Part shown: positions 1-51,290 of the stretch, piece by piece
How positions within the stretch are numbered: the stretch's first letter is position 1
How the letters are laid out: every line of letters begins with the position of its first letter
Source: Rapana venosa
Lineage: Eukaryota; Mollusca; Gastropoda; Neogastropoda; Muricidae
DNA length: 64,000 nucleotides
Assembly: GCA_028751875.1 (NCBI GenBank)
Contig: CM054153.1
Span: 7,582,150 to 7,646,149, forward strand
Reading direction: 5' to 3'
Translations under genes and position numbers: made by a program
Notes under the pieces: model-generated
What the model was told of the DNA's origin: nothing
What the model saw: only the letters and a program-made list of their open reading frames with translations
The model's database searches: none

Positions 1-63
1 CCATGTATGTGATCGGTACGTAACGTGTGAAGGTGAACGTTTGTTAATAACGGATCGAGCAAG
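1..63 (+). promoter_or_regulatory. 5' leader of the RIT-like gene (partial)
   Basis: This is the sequence just upstream of the RIT start codon. An in-frame TGA at 34-36 precedes ATG 64 with no in-frame ATG between, which supports 64 as the start. A short upstream ORF (ATG at 3, stop at 21-23, six codons) lies in another frame. No TATA box is visible in the bases available. The transcription start is probably outside the window. Confidence 0.5.
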
Positions 64-22930
<22,867 letters not shown>

Positions 22931-22963
22931 CAGTGTGTGCTTGTTGAAACAATGTGGTGGTAG

Positions 22964-22979
22964 GAAACACAGAGAGAGA

Positions 22980-23018
<39 letters not shown>

Positions 23019-23032
23019 TGTGTGTGTGTGTG
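22964..23032. repeat. (GA)n-(GT)n microsatellite in the RIT 3' UTR
   Basis: Begins 34 bases after the RIT stop codon, so it should be part of the mRNA unless a very early poly(A) site is used. Confidence 0.9.
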
Positions 23033-26000
23033 TAAGGTAATACATGTAACTTGTTACATCATGTGGGTTCATGATTTACATCACTTTCATTTGTATTGTT
23101 CATGAGTCATTGAGTTTTGGGTTTGCCGAATGTTCATCCGCATGTACTTCAAGATCTCTCCTATAAGTTATTGGTTGTCAGAATGCTTTGTGCCTAATTC
23201 ATCATCATTTAAATCATTTCTTCTGCCCAACTTCTTTTCTTCAGCACAATCGTCAATGTTGTGTTTTCAGGTTCTGTGTGTTAAGAGGGCTTATCTGTGA
23301 ATTTGGTACTTAAGAACTATTAAATCAAGGATATAGTTGTTACTATTTATTTATCTAAAGCAGTGTGTGTGTGCACGTGCATGTGCTTTTGTAAATATAT
23401 GTGCATGAGTTAAGGCTTGCTACACAGTATTTAAACATGAAAATATGTGTGAAAATTAATTTGTGTTTGTATAGCACATGTGTGTACATTATTTTAATGC
23501 ACATCATAGAAAGTGCTATAAATGGAACTGGAGGCAATTTGTTGAGTAGAATACCTCAAATGCTTATTGTAATCTTTGAACTACAAGGTAATATTTATGG
23601 AAACAAATCTAAACTGGTCACATTTGAATTTATCTTGTAAGTAAGAATGTGTTAAACTTAGTATTGGGAAAGCATTTGCATTCACACAAATCTCATCAAA
23701 TGGTGAAATTCTAGATGCTGAGAGAAGACAGAGGTAAATCTGTTACAGAGTGACTAAATATTTGACAGCATTAAATTAATCAGGTGACCTCATCTGCATG
23801 TGGGTAGTTTTTTTAATCAGGCAAATGATCATGACAGCACGATTAAGATAGCATACCTATCCAGTAAGCAACACATGCAGAACTTTTTTCATGTTAAAAT
23901 GCATCAAAGACAGCAGTAGTCAACAACAGTCACTTACAGAACACTGCCAGTTACCATATTAGAATATATAAAAAATTGTCTGCAGTAGAACTGTAATTCA
24001 CGATGACTGCTAACAGTGAAAAATCAAGAAGTTGCCTTTTAGCAGAAAATGAAACTAAACAATCTCCTGTAAACAAAGTATCTCACTTGAAACTGGGATA
24101 TCTTTCCTGTAATCTAAGATGATGAAAGCCTGAAGCACAGCTCTTCTATAGCCCAGTAAAGGTTATGGAGATTATTTCTTTTCAAAAGATGACTTTTTTT
24201 TTTACACTTCTTAAATCAGACAAATCATGATGATACAGGACTGTACTTAGATTCCAGGATCATGTATTCAAAACAGAGCTGGACATGTCCACACCAGTTT
24301 TCCTTCTTCCCCTTTTATTCTCTTCCACTCTTGGTCATTTAATTTTCTTTACATATAAAAGTGTTACCTGCTCTCATCCTCATTCAAGTGTATAAAAACT
24401 TCCTACAACAATGCAAAATTATAACTGATTTTGTATATATATATATATATTGCAGTATGAAGATTCTGCATTATTTGGAATGAAATCTCTGTGAGATGCT
24501 TATTGTTTGAGTGCTGATAATGAAGTTGTCTCTCTGTGTGTTAAACTATTATTACTGCTTTATTTTGAAAGCATGATTGTGATCTTGTTACAAATTTCGA
24601 AAACAGGTTTGAAAAAATAGGTGAACCCGTCTCCATGTGATCTAGAACCTTTTAATAATCATACATTTGTTATCTTTGTTTCTTGTTGATAATACTTTAT
24701 ATTCAGCACTCATGTACATTACAGGTCTTTTGTGAATAATGAACAAGTCACAGAGACATGTGATAAGCGAACTTTTTCGCCTCATTCACCCATGATTCAT
24801 ATCATAAATGATTAATCATTTTTTGTAAGTCCATGTATATGACAATCATTGTTAAAAAAGATTGGTTACTTATTTGGAAAAAGTCAAATGGTTCTTTAAA
24901 AAAAACCCACTTCTATTATTAAAAAAAGAAAACAACAACAAAAGAGGCTACTGGACTTTGTGGGAAAAAAAGGTTATGGTAGAGTTGTGTGTCCATGGTG
25001 TGTGCATGCACGTATGTGTTTGGAAGAGAGTGAGATATTTTGGGAAGTGTGTGGATGCTGAGCCAATAAAACATGGGCATTTTGCTGCATCTTTCTCTTG
25101 TCAGTGACAACATGGACAGAGGCATGGCATAAACACCTTTTTCATCTGAATTTTTTTTGGGAGGTCAAATACTTAACACACCACTGAAACTTCAAACCTT
25201 TTGTCTAGAGGAAAAGAAATTGGAGGGCAATTTAAACAGAGTGCTGCTAGGGCCTGTTAAGTTTTAGTAACAATTATATTAGTTTTTATATGTAAAAATA
25301 TATGTCTCTTATAGGTGTCTAGGAGATGGTCTGCAAATATATGTGTCATTTATTATGTTATCCATTTAATGTTTTTCAAACTGTACATTTTGTGTGAAAA
25401 TAATGAGATCAGACAAAACATTATCAGCAAATGATATGGTTAATTAAGAGCGACATTGCTTTTTTCAGTTTCAAATCAGCTTCTGTTTAACATTCCATGC
25501 AGGTGTTTTTATCATCAGTTTCTGCTTGTTTCACCTGTCTAAGATTCCTCACATTGTCTGATATATTTTGAGGGCAAAATACACAAAGTTGTCAGAGCAT
25601 ATGCTGACAGTACTCAGACATAAATCATCTATCAAGTGTAATCATCTGATTCCTTTGCTGGACTCACAGAATGTACATTATCTATAATATACATTATTAT
25701 GTACTGCTGACAAATAAGCAGTCCATTTGCTGAAATAAGTTTCACAAGATGCTCTAAATATTGTTGTACCAAGTTTACTGAACATTGCTGAAGTCAATGC
25801 TGAAGACTGTATAACTGCTTTTAAACTGCTTATTTTGTTATGAGTTACATATAAATTATCACAGATCAACTTATTTTCAGCACAGGATCTTGATAAACAA
25901 GGTTCATTACAAACTCCCATAAGTCTGAGAGAAACAGCCATTATACAGCCTTACAGTTAAACAAACACAGCCTTTATAACAAAAATGTTGACACTGAAGT

Positions 26001-26074
26001 TTACAACAGGACTAAAAATGACTAGATAACAAGATGCAAACAACGAATTAAGTTTATATGTATTAAACTGCTAG
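23033..26074. other. RIT 3' UTR/downstream region, no further gene seen
   Basis: AT-rich. AATAAA occurs near 25064 among several candidates, so the RIT mRNA end cannot be fixed. There is a short (AT)n run near 24434. No reading frame resembles a known protein. Confidence 0.6.
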
Positions 26075-26088
26075 AGTCAGGGAACTGT

Positions 26089-26446
26089 GAAAACCAAATG
26101 CTACACTACATGACAAAGATCAAATGGGAAGACAGGATCACAAATGAAGAACTATGGAGAATGTGCAAAGTTGATGATCTGAAGTCTGTAGCTAGTACCA
26201 ATAGACTGCGCTGGTTTGGGCACATTCAACAGAAAGCTGACCACCACATCATAAAAAGAGCAATGAACTTCGTAGTGGATGGAAAGAGACCAAAGGGAAG
26301 ACCTAGCAAGACCTGGGCTGCCTGTGTTGCAGATGATCTTAGAGAAAGGGGCATAAATAAGGAGGAAGCTCAAAACAGAGAGAGATGGAGAAGGCTTATC
26401 AATGTCAAACCTCCCCTGGGAGAAACATGACAAAAAAGGAAGAAGA
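26089..26446 (+). mobile_element. RTE-like LINE 3' fragment with 14-bp TSD
   Basis: A 358-base insert flanked by a perfect 14-base duplication AGTCAGGGAACTGT (26075-26088 and 26447-26460). It encodes 110 residues of the reverse transcriptase C-terminal region (RLRWFGHIQQKADHHIIKRA ... GRPSKTWAA ... RWRRLINV) with an intact stop. The tail is A-rich, then GAAGAAG. It is the uninterrupted relative of 21246-21560. Confidence 0.95.
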
Positions 26447-27041
26447 AGTCAGGGAACTGTTTCCTGTACAGAATCGCAGGTACTTCAGATGTTTACCCTG
26501 ACTCTAGAAAAGACTGTTGCATTTTAAGACTGGTTTCCTCAGAAAAGACCAGCAGGGCCACTGAGAGAAACATACTCTCCAATTTAAAAAAAACATTTAG
26601 TTCAGTGCACGCTGCTTTATATGTTAGCAGAAATATAACTGAACCTCATATTTTTTATTATCAGTTAATGAAGATTTTTGTTTTACTTTTTGTTGTTTTT
26701 GTGTTCTGCATATATTGCTGAGTTTTGTGATGAAAGTTGCACTATATTTTTTACAAGTATGGTTAAGGCATTTGAAGAAGAAAAAAAAAGGGGGGGGAGT
26801 CACAATTTGCTACATCTGATAGGCTTTTGTGTGGGTTTTTTTTTCTCAGTTAAATACAGTCTGGCTGTGTAAATATTTATAATATGGATTTTTCTACTTT
26901 TTCCTGTTGCACGTTTTTTTCATGACAGTATCCCAGTATACTTAAATGCACATATTGTAACCCGAATAAGCAGAAACTTACCAAGATAGAATAAAAAATA
27001 TATATATATAAATTACAAAATAATAATAATAATAATAATAA

Positions 27042-27343
27042 TGTATGGAATTTATATAGCGCTGAATCTTGTAAAGCAACAAATCAAAGCGCTCAGATTT
27101 TACTTTAAGTCACGGCAGATTTCTCTCCGTGAAATTTGGGCTGCTCTCCCCGGGGAGAGCGGGAGAACGCGTCGCCACTTAGCGCTGCGCCACCCTTTCA
27201 CCCTTTTTTTTTCTTTTTTTTTTTTTCTGCAGCTGTATTTGTTTCCCTATCAGAGTGGCTTTTTTCTAAGAATTTTGCCAGGGACAACTCTCTTGTTGCC
27301 GTGGGGTTTTTTACGTGCGCTAAATAATTACGAGTAACACACG

Positions 27344-27374
<31 letters not shown>

Positions 27375-27518
27375 TAGCGCCCAGACCACCACTCATGGTC
27401 TAATGGATGGGGGAAAAATTTCCGGTCCAAACGGGGTACGAACCGCCGCACACTTCAGACCCGGACTTTTCGCTTTCTAGACAGGCGCGTTACCTCTAGA
27501 CCACCGAATCCACAAAAA
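27042..27518 (-). mobile_element. Long tRNA-derived SINE, minus orientation
   Basis: On the - strand the head reads GGTGGTCTAGAGGTAACGCG (A box) and GGTTCGTACCCC (B box). The central domain follows, with CGGATGAGACGATAAACCGAGG in two halves at about 27340-27372, then a body containing GCGCTATATAAATTCC, and a tail of ATT units (27020-27041 region). The ATT-type tail resembles the elements at 34.55-34.73 kb and 54.54-54.73 kb. A T-rich stretch at 27204-27226 interrupts the body. Confidence 0.85.
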
Positions 27519-30500
27519 AACCAATCAGAATGTTGTTCAACAGTTGTGAATTTCTGTGAGAAGCTGAAAATTGTTTTCTCTATATTGAGCAAATAAGGTA
27601 AGCTAGGTGTGACAGACTTTGTCTCAACATGCCATACCAATCTGAATTTTTCAGTATACATTTTAGTATGTTTGAAAACAAGAATGGTATATGACAATAT
27701 GGTAGGTTGTGAGGGGCATACCTTAAATCACAGAAAAATTAAATTAATTACAAAGATTACACTTTGACAAAGAATATTAAAGACAGAGATCCTTGGTAAC
27801 AAATCAACATTTTCTCCACCCCTCACCATTCAATGGAATGCTAGTCAATAGTGTTATAAAAATATTTCATCTTTCCCTCCACAGGTTGCTGACCAGTTTT
27901 TAGTCTTGGTGGTTCAGGCTTTCAGCTATAGTAAAAATTATTACTTTCCATTGGAACTGGACAGAACACATCTTAGATCACTGGCTTGATACAATCGCAT
28001 GTTATTAACATGTAGCTGCTTGCAGCCATAGAAAAGATGAGTGCAGTGTAAGTTGATATGTGTTAATGTTTGGATGAATGCAACTGAGACTATCTACTGT
28101 TGAATAGTAAGCAATGTGAAAACCATGTAACTGATGATATATTTTTGTGTTCTATATTCATTGTTATGTTTTAAGTACAAGTAAATGCTTTCTTGTTTTG
28201 TTTTTCAACATAAAGTCATATTATGGTTTATTTTGTAAAGTGGGTGGGTTTTTTGTAGGGGTGGTGGTTTTTGTTTGTTTTTTGTTGTTGTGGTGGGGTT
28301 TTTTGGGGGGGAGGGGTTAAAAGATTCACCTGTTATCGTTTCACATAGATCCTTTTACAGTTTCAGCCACTACACAAGAGAAAGAACAAATGGAAGTAGT
28401 TTGCAGCAGTTATCCTTTCTTGTTCACAATCCTGCAATTTTTACTTTAGTCCAAATACCATTTGTATTCGGAAGAAATTTCAAAAAGCAAATCATGTACA
28501 ATGAGTCTACAATCTTCAATTCTATGACTGATTTGCAACTTGTGTTTTTGAACTGGACAAGTTGTCTTTTAATTTTTTTTTTTATTGCACCATGTCCGAT
28601 TTTTGTGGTTTTTTTACATTGCTTGTGCAAATTGGAATTATAAAAGGGTCTGATACAATCTGTATTTGCTTACTAACATTTTGTCATTTGAAGATGCAGA
28701 TCCAGAGACAGAATTTCATATGTTGTGACAATATTAACAATAATGGAAGGCTGTGAATTCTAGAATGAGTGACTTAATAACTTTTTGAGGCTGTAACACT
28801 GATTTGAAGCATGCTGCTGTGGGAAAGATTTACTGGTACTCAACCACATGTGTCATGGCCCAAAGCTGAACATCAAGTTGTTCTTTACCGATTCATAGTT
28901 ATAGTTTCTATATATTGACTTTGTGTTAAAAAATTTGAAATAATGTAAGATATGTGTGTGCTTATGTTAATATGTACATGCAATGTTTCATGTTTTTACA
29001 TGTGAGATCATACCTGCTTTGTGATAGTTAACTTTTAGAGCATATAAAAAATATTTTAAAAATCATGGCCTTATTGTCTTGTTTACACATAACACTATGA
29101 AATCAAAGTTCGGGAAAACAAGACTGCAGTACAGAACTGTATAAATAAGATGTTGGGTAATAAACAAATGTTTGGGGACCTTCTTTCGTGTGGCACTGTT
29201 GTGATATTTGCATAACTGAGGGTGATAAAATTTGTTAACTCTTCACCAGCTTCCAAGTGTTTCTAGTCTGTATGTAGGACATCCTGCGGGTATTTAGTTT
29301 GCTTTGTGGGTGTCAGTTAAAACTTAATTCCTCAAATGTGAATGCTGCAATTTATGATAATAAAACAGTACAGATGTATACAGGTTTTGTTTGAAACTGT
29401 ATTTGGCGATAAAAAAAATGAGTCATGGGCATTGTTTCATTAAGGTCATGGTTCTCCATGAAAAAATGCTTGTTCTCCCCCCCCCCCCCCCCCCTCTGAT
29501 CACTGGGCTGTTACATCCTGATCTTTAAACAGGTCTTTGTGTTATTTGCTGTGCCTATGGGTCAAAGTAGAATCTATCTAAACTAGTAATGTGTTCAGTG
29601 TGAATCAGAGAAGGTTGATAAAAATGGTGGTTGTTTTTTTTTCATTATTATAAGTAATCAACAGAAAAGTTTGACATTTGGCACACAATCAACAAATATT
29701 TATTTGAAGTATGCAAAAAAGAACTTTTAAAGAGTGAACCTATAAATAATGGGAGCTTATTCAGACACCAGACAAATTAGTAGTTACTAATAATACTAAG
29801 TGTGCCAGATTTCATTCAGTTCTGCCTCATACTTTTGAAAATATCTTGACATAACTTAGTCAATAATAAAAAAACACAGAAATAAGAAAACAGCTTAAGA
29901 GTTCTGAATGAAAACATAATAGCAAACATAATAAAAACAAAATTTCATGCAAAAGTTTTTGCATCCACTTAACATTTGAATAAGTACAAAAGAAATGGCA
30001 TGCAATAAACTGATTTTCTCACTTACTTGTATTTATAGGCTCCTGATGAAACTGTACACTGCTTTCAAGCACTGCTTCCTTTGCGTGGATGTGGTCTGGA
30101 GGTGGTATGTTTACGTTTCCCCAAAACACTTTGCTTCACAAGCTGGTGTTTGCCACGTGAGAAAATCTTGACACTTTCCCACAGTTGTTTATTTTTTTTA
30201 AATCAACTTTTGTGTTGATACTGGAAGGTAAACACTTTTTGATATTTAATCATTCACTTTCAGCCACAATCACTAGTATTCATACAACAGTCAGCACTTC
30301 ACAAACTGGGTATATTAAAAAATCCAAAGGCAGCAAACCTGAAGCCAGCCTAAATTTACCCTTACTGAAGACAAATCACTCTCTTGCAGCAATTTCTCAA
30401 TGAGGTGGTTGTTTTTGACATCAGGTGTATGATCACTGTAGTGTATGGATGTAAAGTTGAAATGTGTGCAACATTGTTGCAGTGGCTGACAAAGATTTCA

Positions 30501-33009
30501 CTCAGATGCTTAACTCAAATTCTGTTTACTCACAAGACCTGAATGCTTGTTCCCTTGAAAATTTACTATGGCAACACAATCACACCTTCTTGCCTCTGAT
30601 TAATCCATTTGTAGAACTTTGTTGGCCCAAGAAATGTGGCAAATCAGCCAGAGAAATGTCTTCTGCTATCAACAAAGCATCATTTGTAAGAACTGCTCTG
30701 ATTGGCTGCTGGTTTACCCTACTGTTGCCTTTTCTATGTGGCCTATGTTTTCAACAGCCAATCAATTTTTTTGTTTTAGACACTTTGGGGATTGTTTCTA
30801 GTTTTGATGAGCCAAGTGTCAGCTTTAGTTTGGTACTTGAATAAACTTTTAAAATACTGTAGAAAAAAACAAAACAAATATTTTAAATGTGTGAATGTAT
30901 AATTACTAAGGGCACAAGGAACACATCTTAAATAATGCCTATTTAAATATTTTCAGTTAATTCAGCGGAATATCAAAAGCAAAAGTGAAAGAATCTAGTT
31001 TTAAAAGTGCAAATAGAAGAAAGATTTTTTTTTAAGGGATTTTTTAATTGTAGAACCCCACAACACTGCTATTTATTGTGGAAAAGTATTGGCATTGTTT
31101 TGAACTATGTAGTTCATAATTGGGCATGGCCAGTCATTGTTTTTAACGCTGTAATTTATAGTGGAAAAGTAGAACTGACAGTTGGTAGCAAGAAGCCAGC
31201 AAAGCTTGGCATCCTTTCTCTTTGCTTGGCTTCCTTTCTCCATGGTTGTTTATGATTGGCTTTTGGATCCAAGACTTTTTATGGAACAGACCCTTGCCAG
31301 ATTTGCATACACAAGTTCATTTTTTGTTTTTTTAAACCAACAACAAAAAACCCCATTCCTCTTCCTAACAAAACCAAAACAAATGTAGGTAATGTCATGG
31401 CTTATATATTTTGGGCTGCAAATTGTTCTGAGAAAATACATTTGTGCGCTTTTAAGATTTGTAAATGTTACACCATTGCACTTTTTCAACAAAAATATTT
31501 AAAATGTGATAGTACTGAAAGCTTGTGAGGCATGGTGCCAGTTTCCTGTGAAGCATTTGCATTGTTGTTGTGCCCCTCCATCACTTGGAAGAAAAAAAAA
31601 GTTAGCACATTATTCAGTTCTTGTATGTATATATATATTAAGATATTTGCTTTTTTTCTCTCTCTGAAAGTGGCTTTTACATATGATTTAGTGTTGAAGC
31701 ATGCTTTTACAGTTGAAAATGTTTAACATGTTCCCACCATATTTGTCGAACAATATAAGTATTAAAACATATATGTAGCTTTTTTTTTTTTTTAAAGAAT
31801 GAATAACATGCCACTTTTTCTTTCATTAAAGATTTTCCAATACTTTGTGCAACTAAATACAGACTGGAAAAGATTTTGATGTTGAGTATGTCGATGTATC
31901 ATTCATGTTTCTTTTCAAGTTTTTTACAACCCAGCAGATCACTGACTCAGCATAAGAGCTGATACTGTATCAAAGAAAACATTGCTGGTAATTACAAAGA
32001 CAGACATTAGAGAACTTAAGACGTCAGTGACTAATTTCTCTAAACCACTAACAGTCATTTCAGATGGAGTATGTTTACATTCATTGTAGCCATCAACATA
32101 AGATCACACTATGTGCAAATTGGCTGAATGAAATAAAGAAAGAAAGGCATATGGTGTGATTTGTCTTTTTTTGTTTTTTTGCTGTGATTTGTCATTTTTT
32201 TGCTTGAGAGTTGAGCGAACACCGTCTTTTTTATTTTATTTTTTAAACGAGTGCTTGTATGTGTGTGCACATGTAGATTTTCCCCAAAAATTGTTCAGTC
32301 CCTTCACCATAAAAAATTGCACAGGAACAATGCCATCAGACAGCAACAAGAAAATAACACTGCAGAATGTATGCCGTCCCCATCCTAGTGTTTAAATATC
32401 ACTAGCTGGTCACCAGTCCAAAAAAAAACAAACCCAAACCACACAGGCAAAATGTCATATAATAAAAATAGAATATTTTTTAAAAGACTTGCTGCAAGAA
32501 AGGCAGGAGACTGAACTGGGGAGGCAGCAAAATAAGCAAGAGAGATGTCAGGCATGGTATTGAAGGAAAAGCATTTTTCCCTGAAATGGTTTGGGGGGAC
32601 AGGGTCATGGGGCAAAGCCCCCTGAAGCTTTTTCAGTAATTCTAGGCCGTAGAAAAGCCTCTTCTTGAATTAATTTCAGTTCTGCCCTAAAATAACCTAT
32701 CAGTCAATTCTTCAACCCAAACGAGGTTTTATACCCAGTAATCACATAACAAAAATAAGGACATATCTAGACAATTGTGCACAAACAGGAAGAAAGAGAA
32801 AGAAAGGACAAAGAGAGTGTGTGATGGTGGGGAAGCACATGGAATAATACCCCCAAAACCAGTGTGTGTGAAAACTCTTGTGTGTTTGAGTTTAGTGTGT
32901 GCGAGAGATAAACAGAGAAGAGAGAGTGTGTGTGTCTAATAGAGGGGAGGGGAGAGAGAGAAACAGAGAAGAGTGTGCATGTGAGAGTGTCCATGTGAGA
33001 GAGAGAGAC
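27519..33009. other. Intergenic region between convergent RIT and ATP5F1A, no gene seen
   Basis: AT-rich, with an 18-C run at 29477-29494 and a paired ATTGGCTG / CAGCCAAT near 30701 and 30757. Frames up to 126 codons (30464-30844, +) have no recognisable domain and biased low-information composition. Part of this region may be RIT 3' UTR. Confidence 0.6.
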
Positions 33010-33300
33010 TCCATGAAAAAGAAAGGGGAGGCTTGTCGGCCTGATGATTTGTTTTGTAAACATTTGCTCTCCAACACACACAGGGTTGAGGTGGAACAGT
33101 CAGTGAAAGCCCACCTCCACCACCCACTCTCCCCCTTCCTGGTCTATTCCTCTCATGAGAACACCTATTGTTGATACACATGGCCACTTCTTTGAACAGA
33201 CAGGCCACTTGCTACCTAGTGATGACAAGAAAAGGGAAGTAATCCGCATGGAGGAGTTATATCCCTTGAGGCCTAACCAGTTTTCGTGTTATTTTAACTC
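33010..33300 (+). repeat. Dispersed repeat, copy 1 (partner at 60.15 kb)
   Basis: Starts TCCATGAAAAAGAAAGGGG after a GA tract and includes AAGGGAAGTAAT and GAGTTATATCCCTT. The same blocks in the same order occur at 60155-60515, again after a GA tract, with larger differences in between. No TIR or coding potential is recognised, so the class is unknown. Confidence 0.7.
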
Positions 33301-33606
33301 CCCCCCCCCCCCCCAACCCTTTTCGCGGATTTCTGCGAAGATGTACCATGCCTGGATGTAGAAAGGTAGAGAGAAGTGGAAATTTCTAGCACAGAATTTC
33401 CAGAAGGTGGAGATGCTATTTATACTGAAAGAGCCCCTGGCATTCCCACAGGGGGTTTTGCTTTTTCTTTGCATTACATTAGTACAGTTGAAAAAGAGCC
33501 GTGCATGTATAAAGAATCAGCTCATATGCTAATCATACACTTGCATGCATACCTTTCACATTCTATACATACAACAACAGAGTCAAATAGAAAGGTGTAG
33601 ACACAT

Positions 33607-33612
33607 TTTATT
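33607..33612 (-). terminator. Poly(A) signal AATAAA of ATP5F1A
   Basis: AATAAA on the - strand, about 300 bases beyond the stop codon. About 35-50 bases further on, the - strand has a GT-rich stretch (TGTTGTTGTATG) that would serve as the downstream element. Cleavage is predicted around 33580-33597 (inference). Confidence 0.6.
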
Positions 33613-33911
33613 ACTTAAAATGGTTCCACAATCTGCGTGTATAGAACCTCATACTATACACAAACATCAACATTCATTCACATAAGTAAACAGTGAATCA
33701 GACCAGTCAACCAACCAACCCAATCCACTTCCCTTATACTTTTCCATCAAACACACAAAACTGGAAACGTAAGATGGTCCAAACTACAGATGCCTATGAA
33801 AACTGATTCATCACACTAAAAATGTCAATGTTACCTTTAAGACTTTTTTTTCGTATCCCACCTACTGTGTTCACAAAATCAGACCTGCTCAAGCTAGCAA
33901 CTCTACGTCAC

Positions 33912-49627
<15,716 letters not shown>

Positions 49628-49970
49628 TTTCTGTCGTTCTCCCTGCCTGATCAAACCCAATATGGCAGTCAGAGGATACGAAAGGGCAAGTGTGAGATCA
49701 CGCGGTCGCGATACTCTCGTAAAGGGACGATGAGTAGGCTACGAGGCCTATATAACATATTTTAGATTAAAAAGACTATAGACATTTTTTTTTTAACTTG
49801 GCTAGTAAAATCGAAATCCGAAATATTATTTTTTTGTCAATGCTTTTGCTTTCCTCAAAAGACTAGGCTAAGGCCTATGAGGTCAAGCGGAGGTTACAGC
49901 GCATGCGTAAAGGGTCATTTTTGGCATGAGGTCACACAGTGAGCACGAGCTGTGACCTGTAAAGAAACTC
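49628..49970 (-). promoter_or_regulatory. ATP5F1A 5' leader and putative promoter
   Basis: Upstream of the start codon the sequence becomes locally CpG-rich (49690-49730). GCGCATGCGT at 49899-49908 differs by one base from the NRF-1 consensus, a known regulator of nuclear genes for respiration in vertebrates. AGGTCA half-sites occur at about 49880 and as an inverted pair (AGGTCACA at 49928, TGTGACCT ending 49960). No TATA box is evident. The start site is not determinable. Confidence 0.45.
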
Positions 49971-50202
49971 TTGATAGAACACACACCCACAATAAATAGA
50001 CAGAAAAATAATCAGTTAACTCGTCCTCTTTTAGAAAAAAAAAAAGCAACAGAATATTAACTATACAACAACAAAGAACTGCTTTCGGCACACTTGCTGA
50101 AGCATTAATAGGCCTAGTCCTCTTTACATTGCAGAGGCTTATCGGTTTTTAGAGGAAGCATCCTTAAACAAATTTATAGGAAAGCATCGGCAAAACAATC
50201 CG

Positions 50203-50820
50203 CTTTCACATTCAACTCCCAGTGGTAATAGAGTAATTGAATACATTGATCACTTAGAGATTCATACAAATGCTGTAAAGGTTAAGACAACTCAAGGCAT
50301 TATTTTTCAGGATAAGATTAAATGCATTCATGACAAAATTCAGCAAGGATGTTAAATGCTTATGTGGTGAATATATTTCAAATACTCATGTAATACTTGA
50401 ATGTGAGAAGTTAAAACCTCATCTCCCTGCCTGTTCTGAGAATTCCATTGAAGAAGTTTTGAACAATGTTAAGTTAACAATTGACATTGCTAAAGGTTTA
50501 TTGTTAAGTCCTATAGGGCATTTGTTGTAGTTCTTTTTTACTTTCAATTTTTTTTTTTTTTTTAACTTCTGTTCTTGATCTGTTCATGTTAAGATCACTA
50601 TTTTGTGTGTGTTGGTTATTACTATTCTGTACACACATGAGCATGCACATGCATGCATGCAGGGACACACACACACGCACATGCACTTACACAAAGTAGA
50701 TCTCTCCCCCCCTCTCTCTCCTCCCCCCTCTCTCTCTCTCGCTCGCATATTCAGTCTCCTATTTTAGGGTTGTCTGGTATCACTTTAAATGGAAAGACGT
50801 TAAAATTGAAGACTTACTAA
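50203..50820 (+). mobile_element. 5'-truncated LINE, C terminus and 3' UTR
   Basis: The readable end of ORF2 (about 50309-50528) contains CLCGEYISNTHVILEC, a Cys-Cys-His-Cys knuckle found after the reverse transcriptase in several non-LTR clades, then LLLSPIGHLL and stop. The 3' UTR has CA and CT tracts, then a conserved tail (50746-50818) that is also present inverted at 2384-2445. Upstream coding sequence is truncated. Confidence 0.85.
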
Positions 50821-50829
50821 TAGTATAAG

Positions 50830-51128
50830 TCAATACCCTGGTTCGAATCTCGTTCAAGATTTTTCCTCTGGAGTTAACATCAGTGCCGACTCCACTCTCC
50901 CTAAAAGTCCTTCGGATGAGACTATAAACTGAGGCCCCGTAAGTGAACGCACGCAGAACATCTTGCGCACACGTTAAATCCTGTTACACTTTTCGTAAGA
51001 GTAGGCCATTGTGTGCCGGTGGGAACAGATGACAGGACTTACAAAACTGCATACACACGGGGACTGGATGTAAAAAAGCACATTAGTGCTTATTCCATTA
51101 TCCTCGATATAAAAGAATAAAATTAAAA
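50830..51128 (+). mobile_element. tRNA-derived SINE (5'-truncated) with central domain
   Basis: Retains B-box GGTTCGAATCTC, the central domain CGGATGAGACTATAAACTGA, the GAGTAGGCCATTGTGTGCCG segment and the GCACATTAGTGCTTATTCC tail ending in A-rich sequence. The A-box part is missing. It abuts the LINE fragment at 50820. Confidence 0.88.
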
Positions 51129-51141
51129 AATCAGTAAAAAC

Positions 51142-51290
51142 CCCGTTCCGCTTTCGGAAGAGTAGGCCATTGTGTGACGGTGGGAACGGATGACAAAATT
51201 TTCAAAACTGCATACACATGGGGACTTGATGGGGAAAAAGCACATGAGCGCTTATTCCATTATCCTCAAAATAAACGAATAATAAATAAA
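51142..51290 (+). mobile_element. Second SINE 3' half directly downstream
   Basis: A tandem partial copy of the preceding SINE starting near GGAAGAGTAGGCCATTGTGT and ending in the GCACATGAGCGCTTATTCC tail with AAATA repeats. It differs from the first at many positions, so it is not a recent duplication. Confidence 0.85.

Noticed and set aside
30464..30844. 126-codon frame on + strand in the intergenic region
   Set aside because: No domain, no codon-use signal and no splice context. Such a frame is expected by chance in 10 kb of AT-rich DNA.
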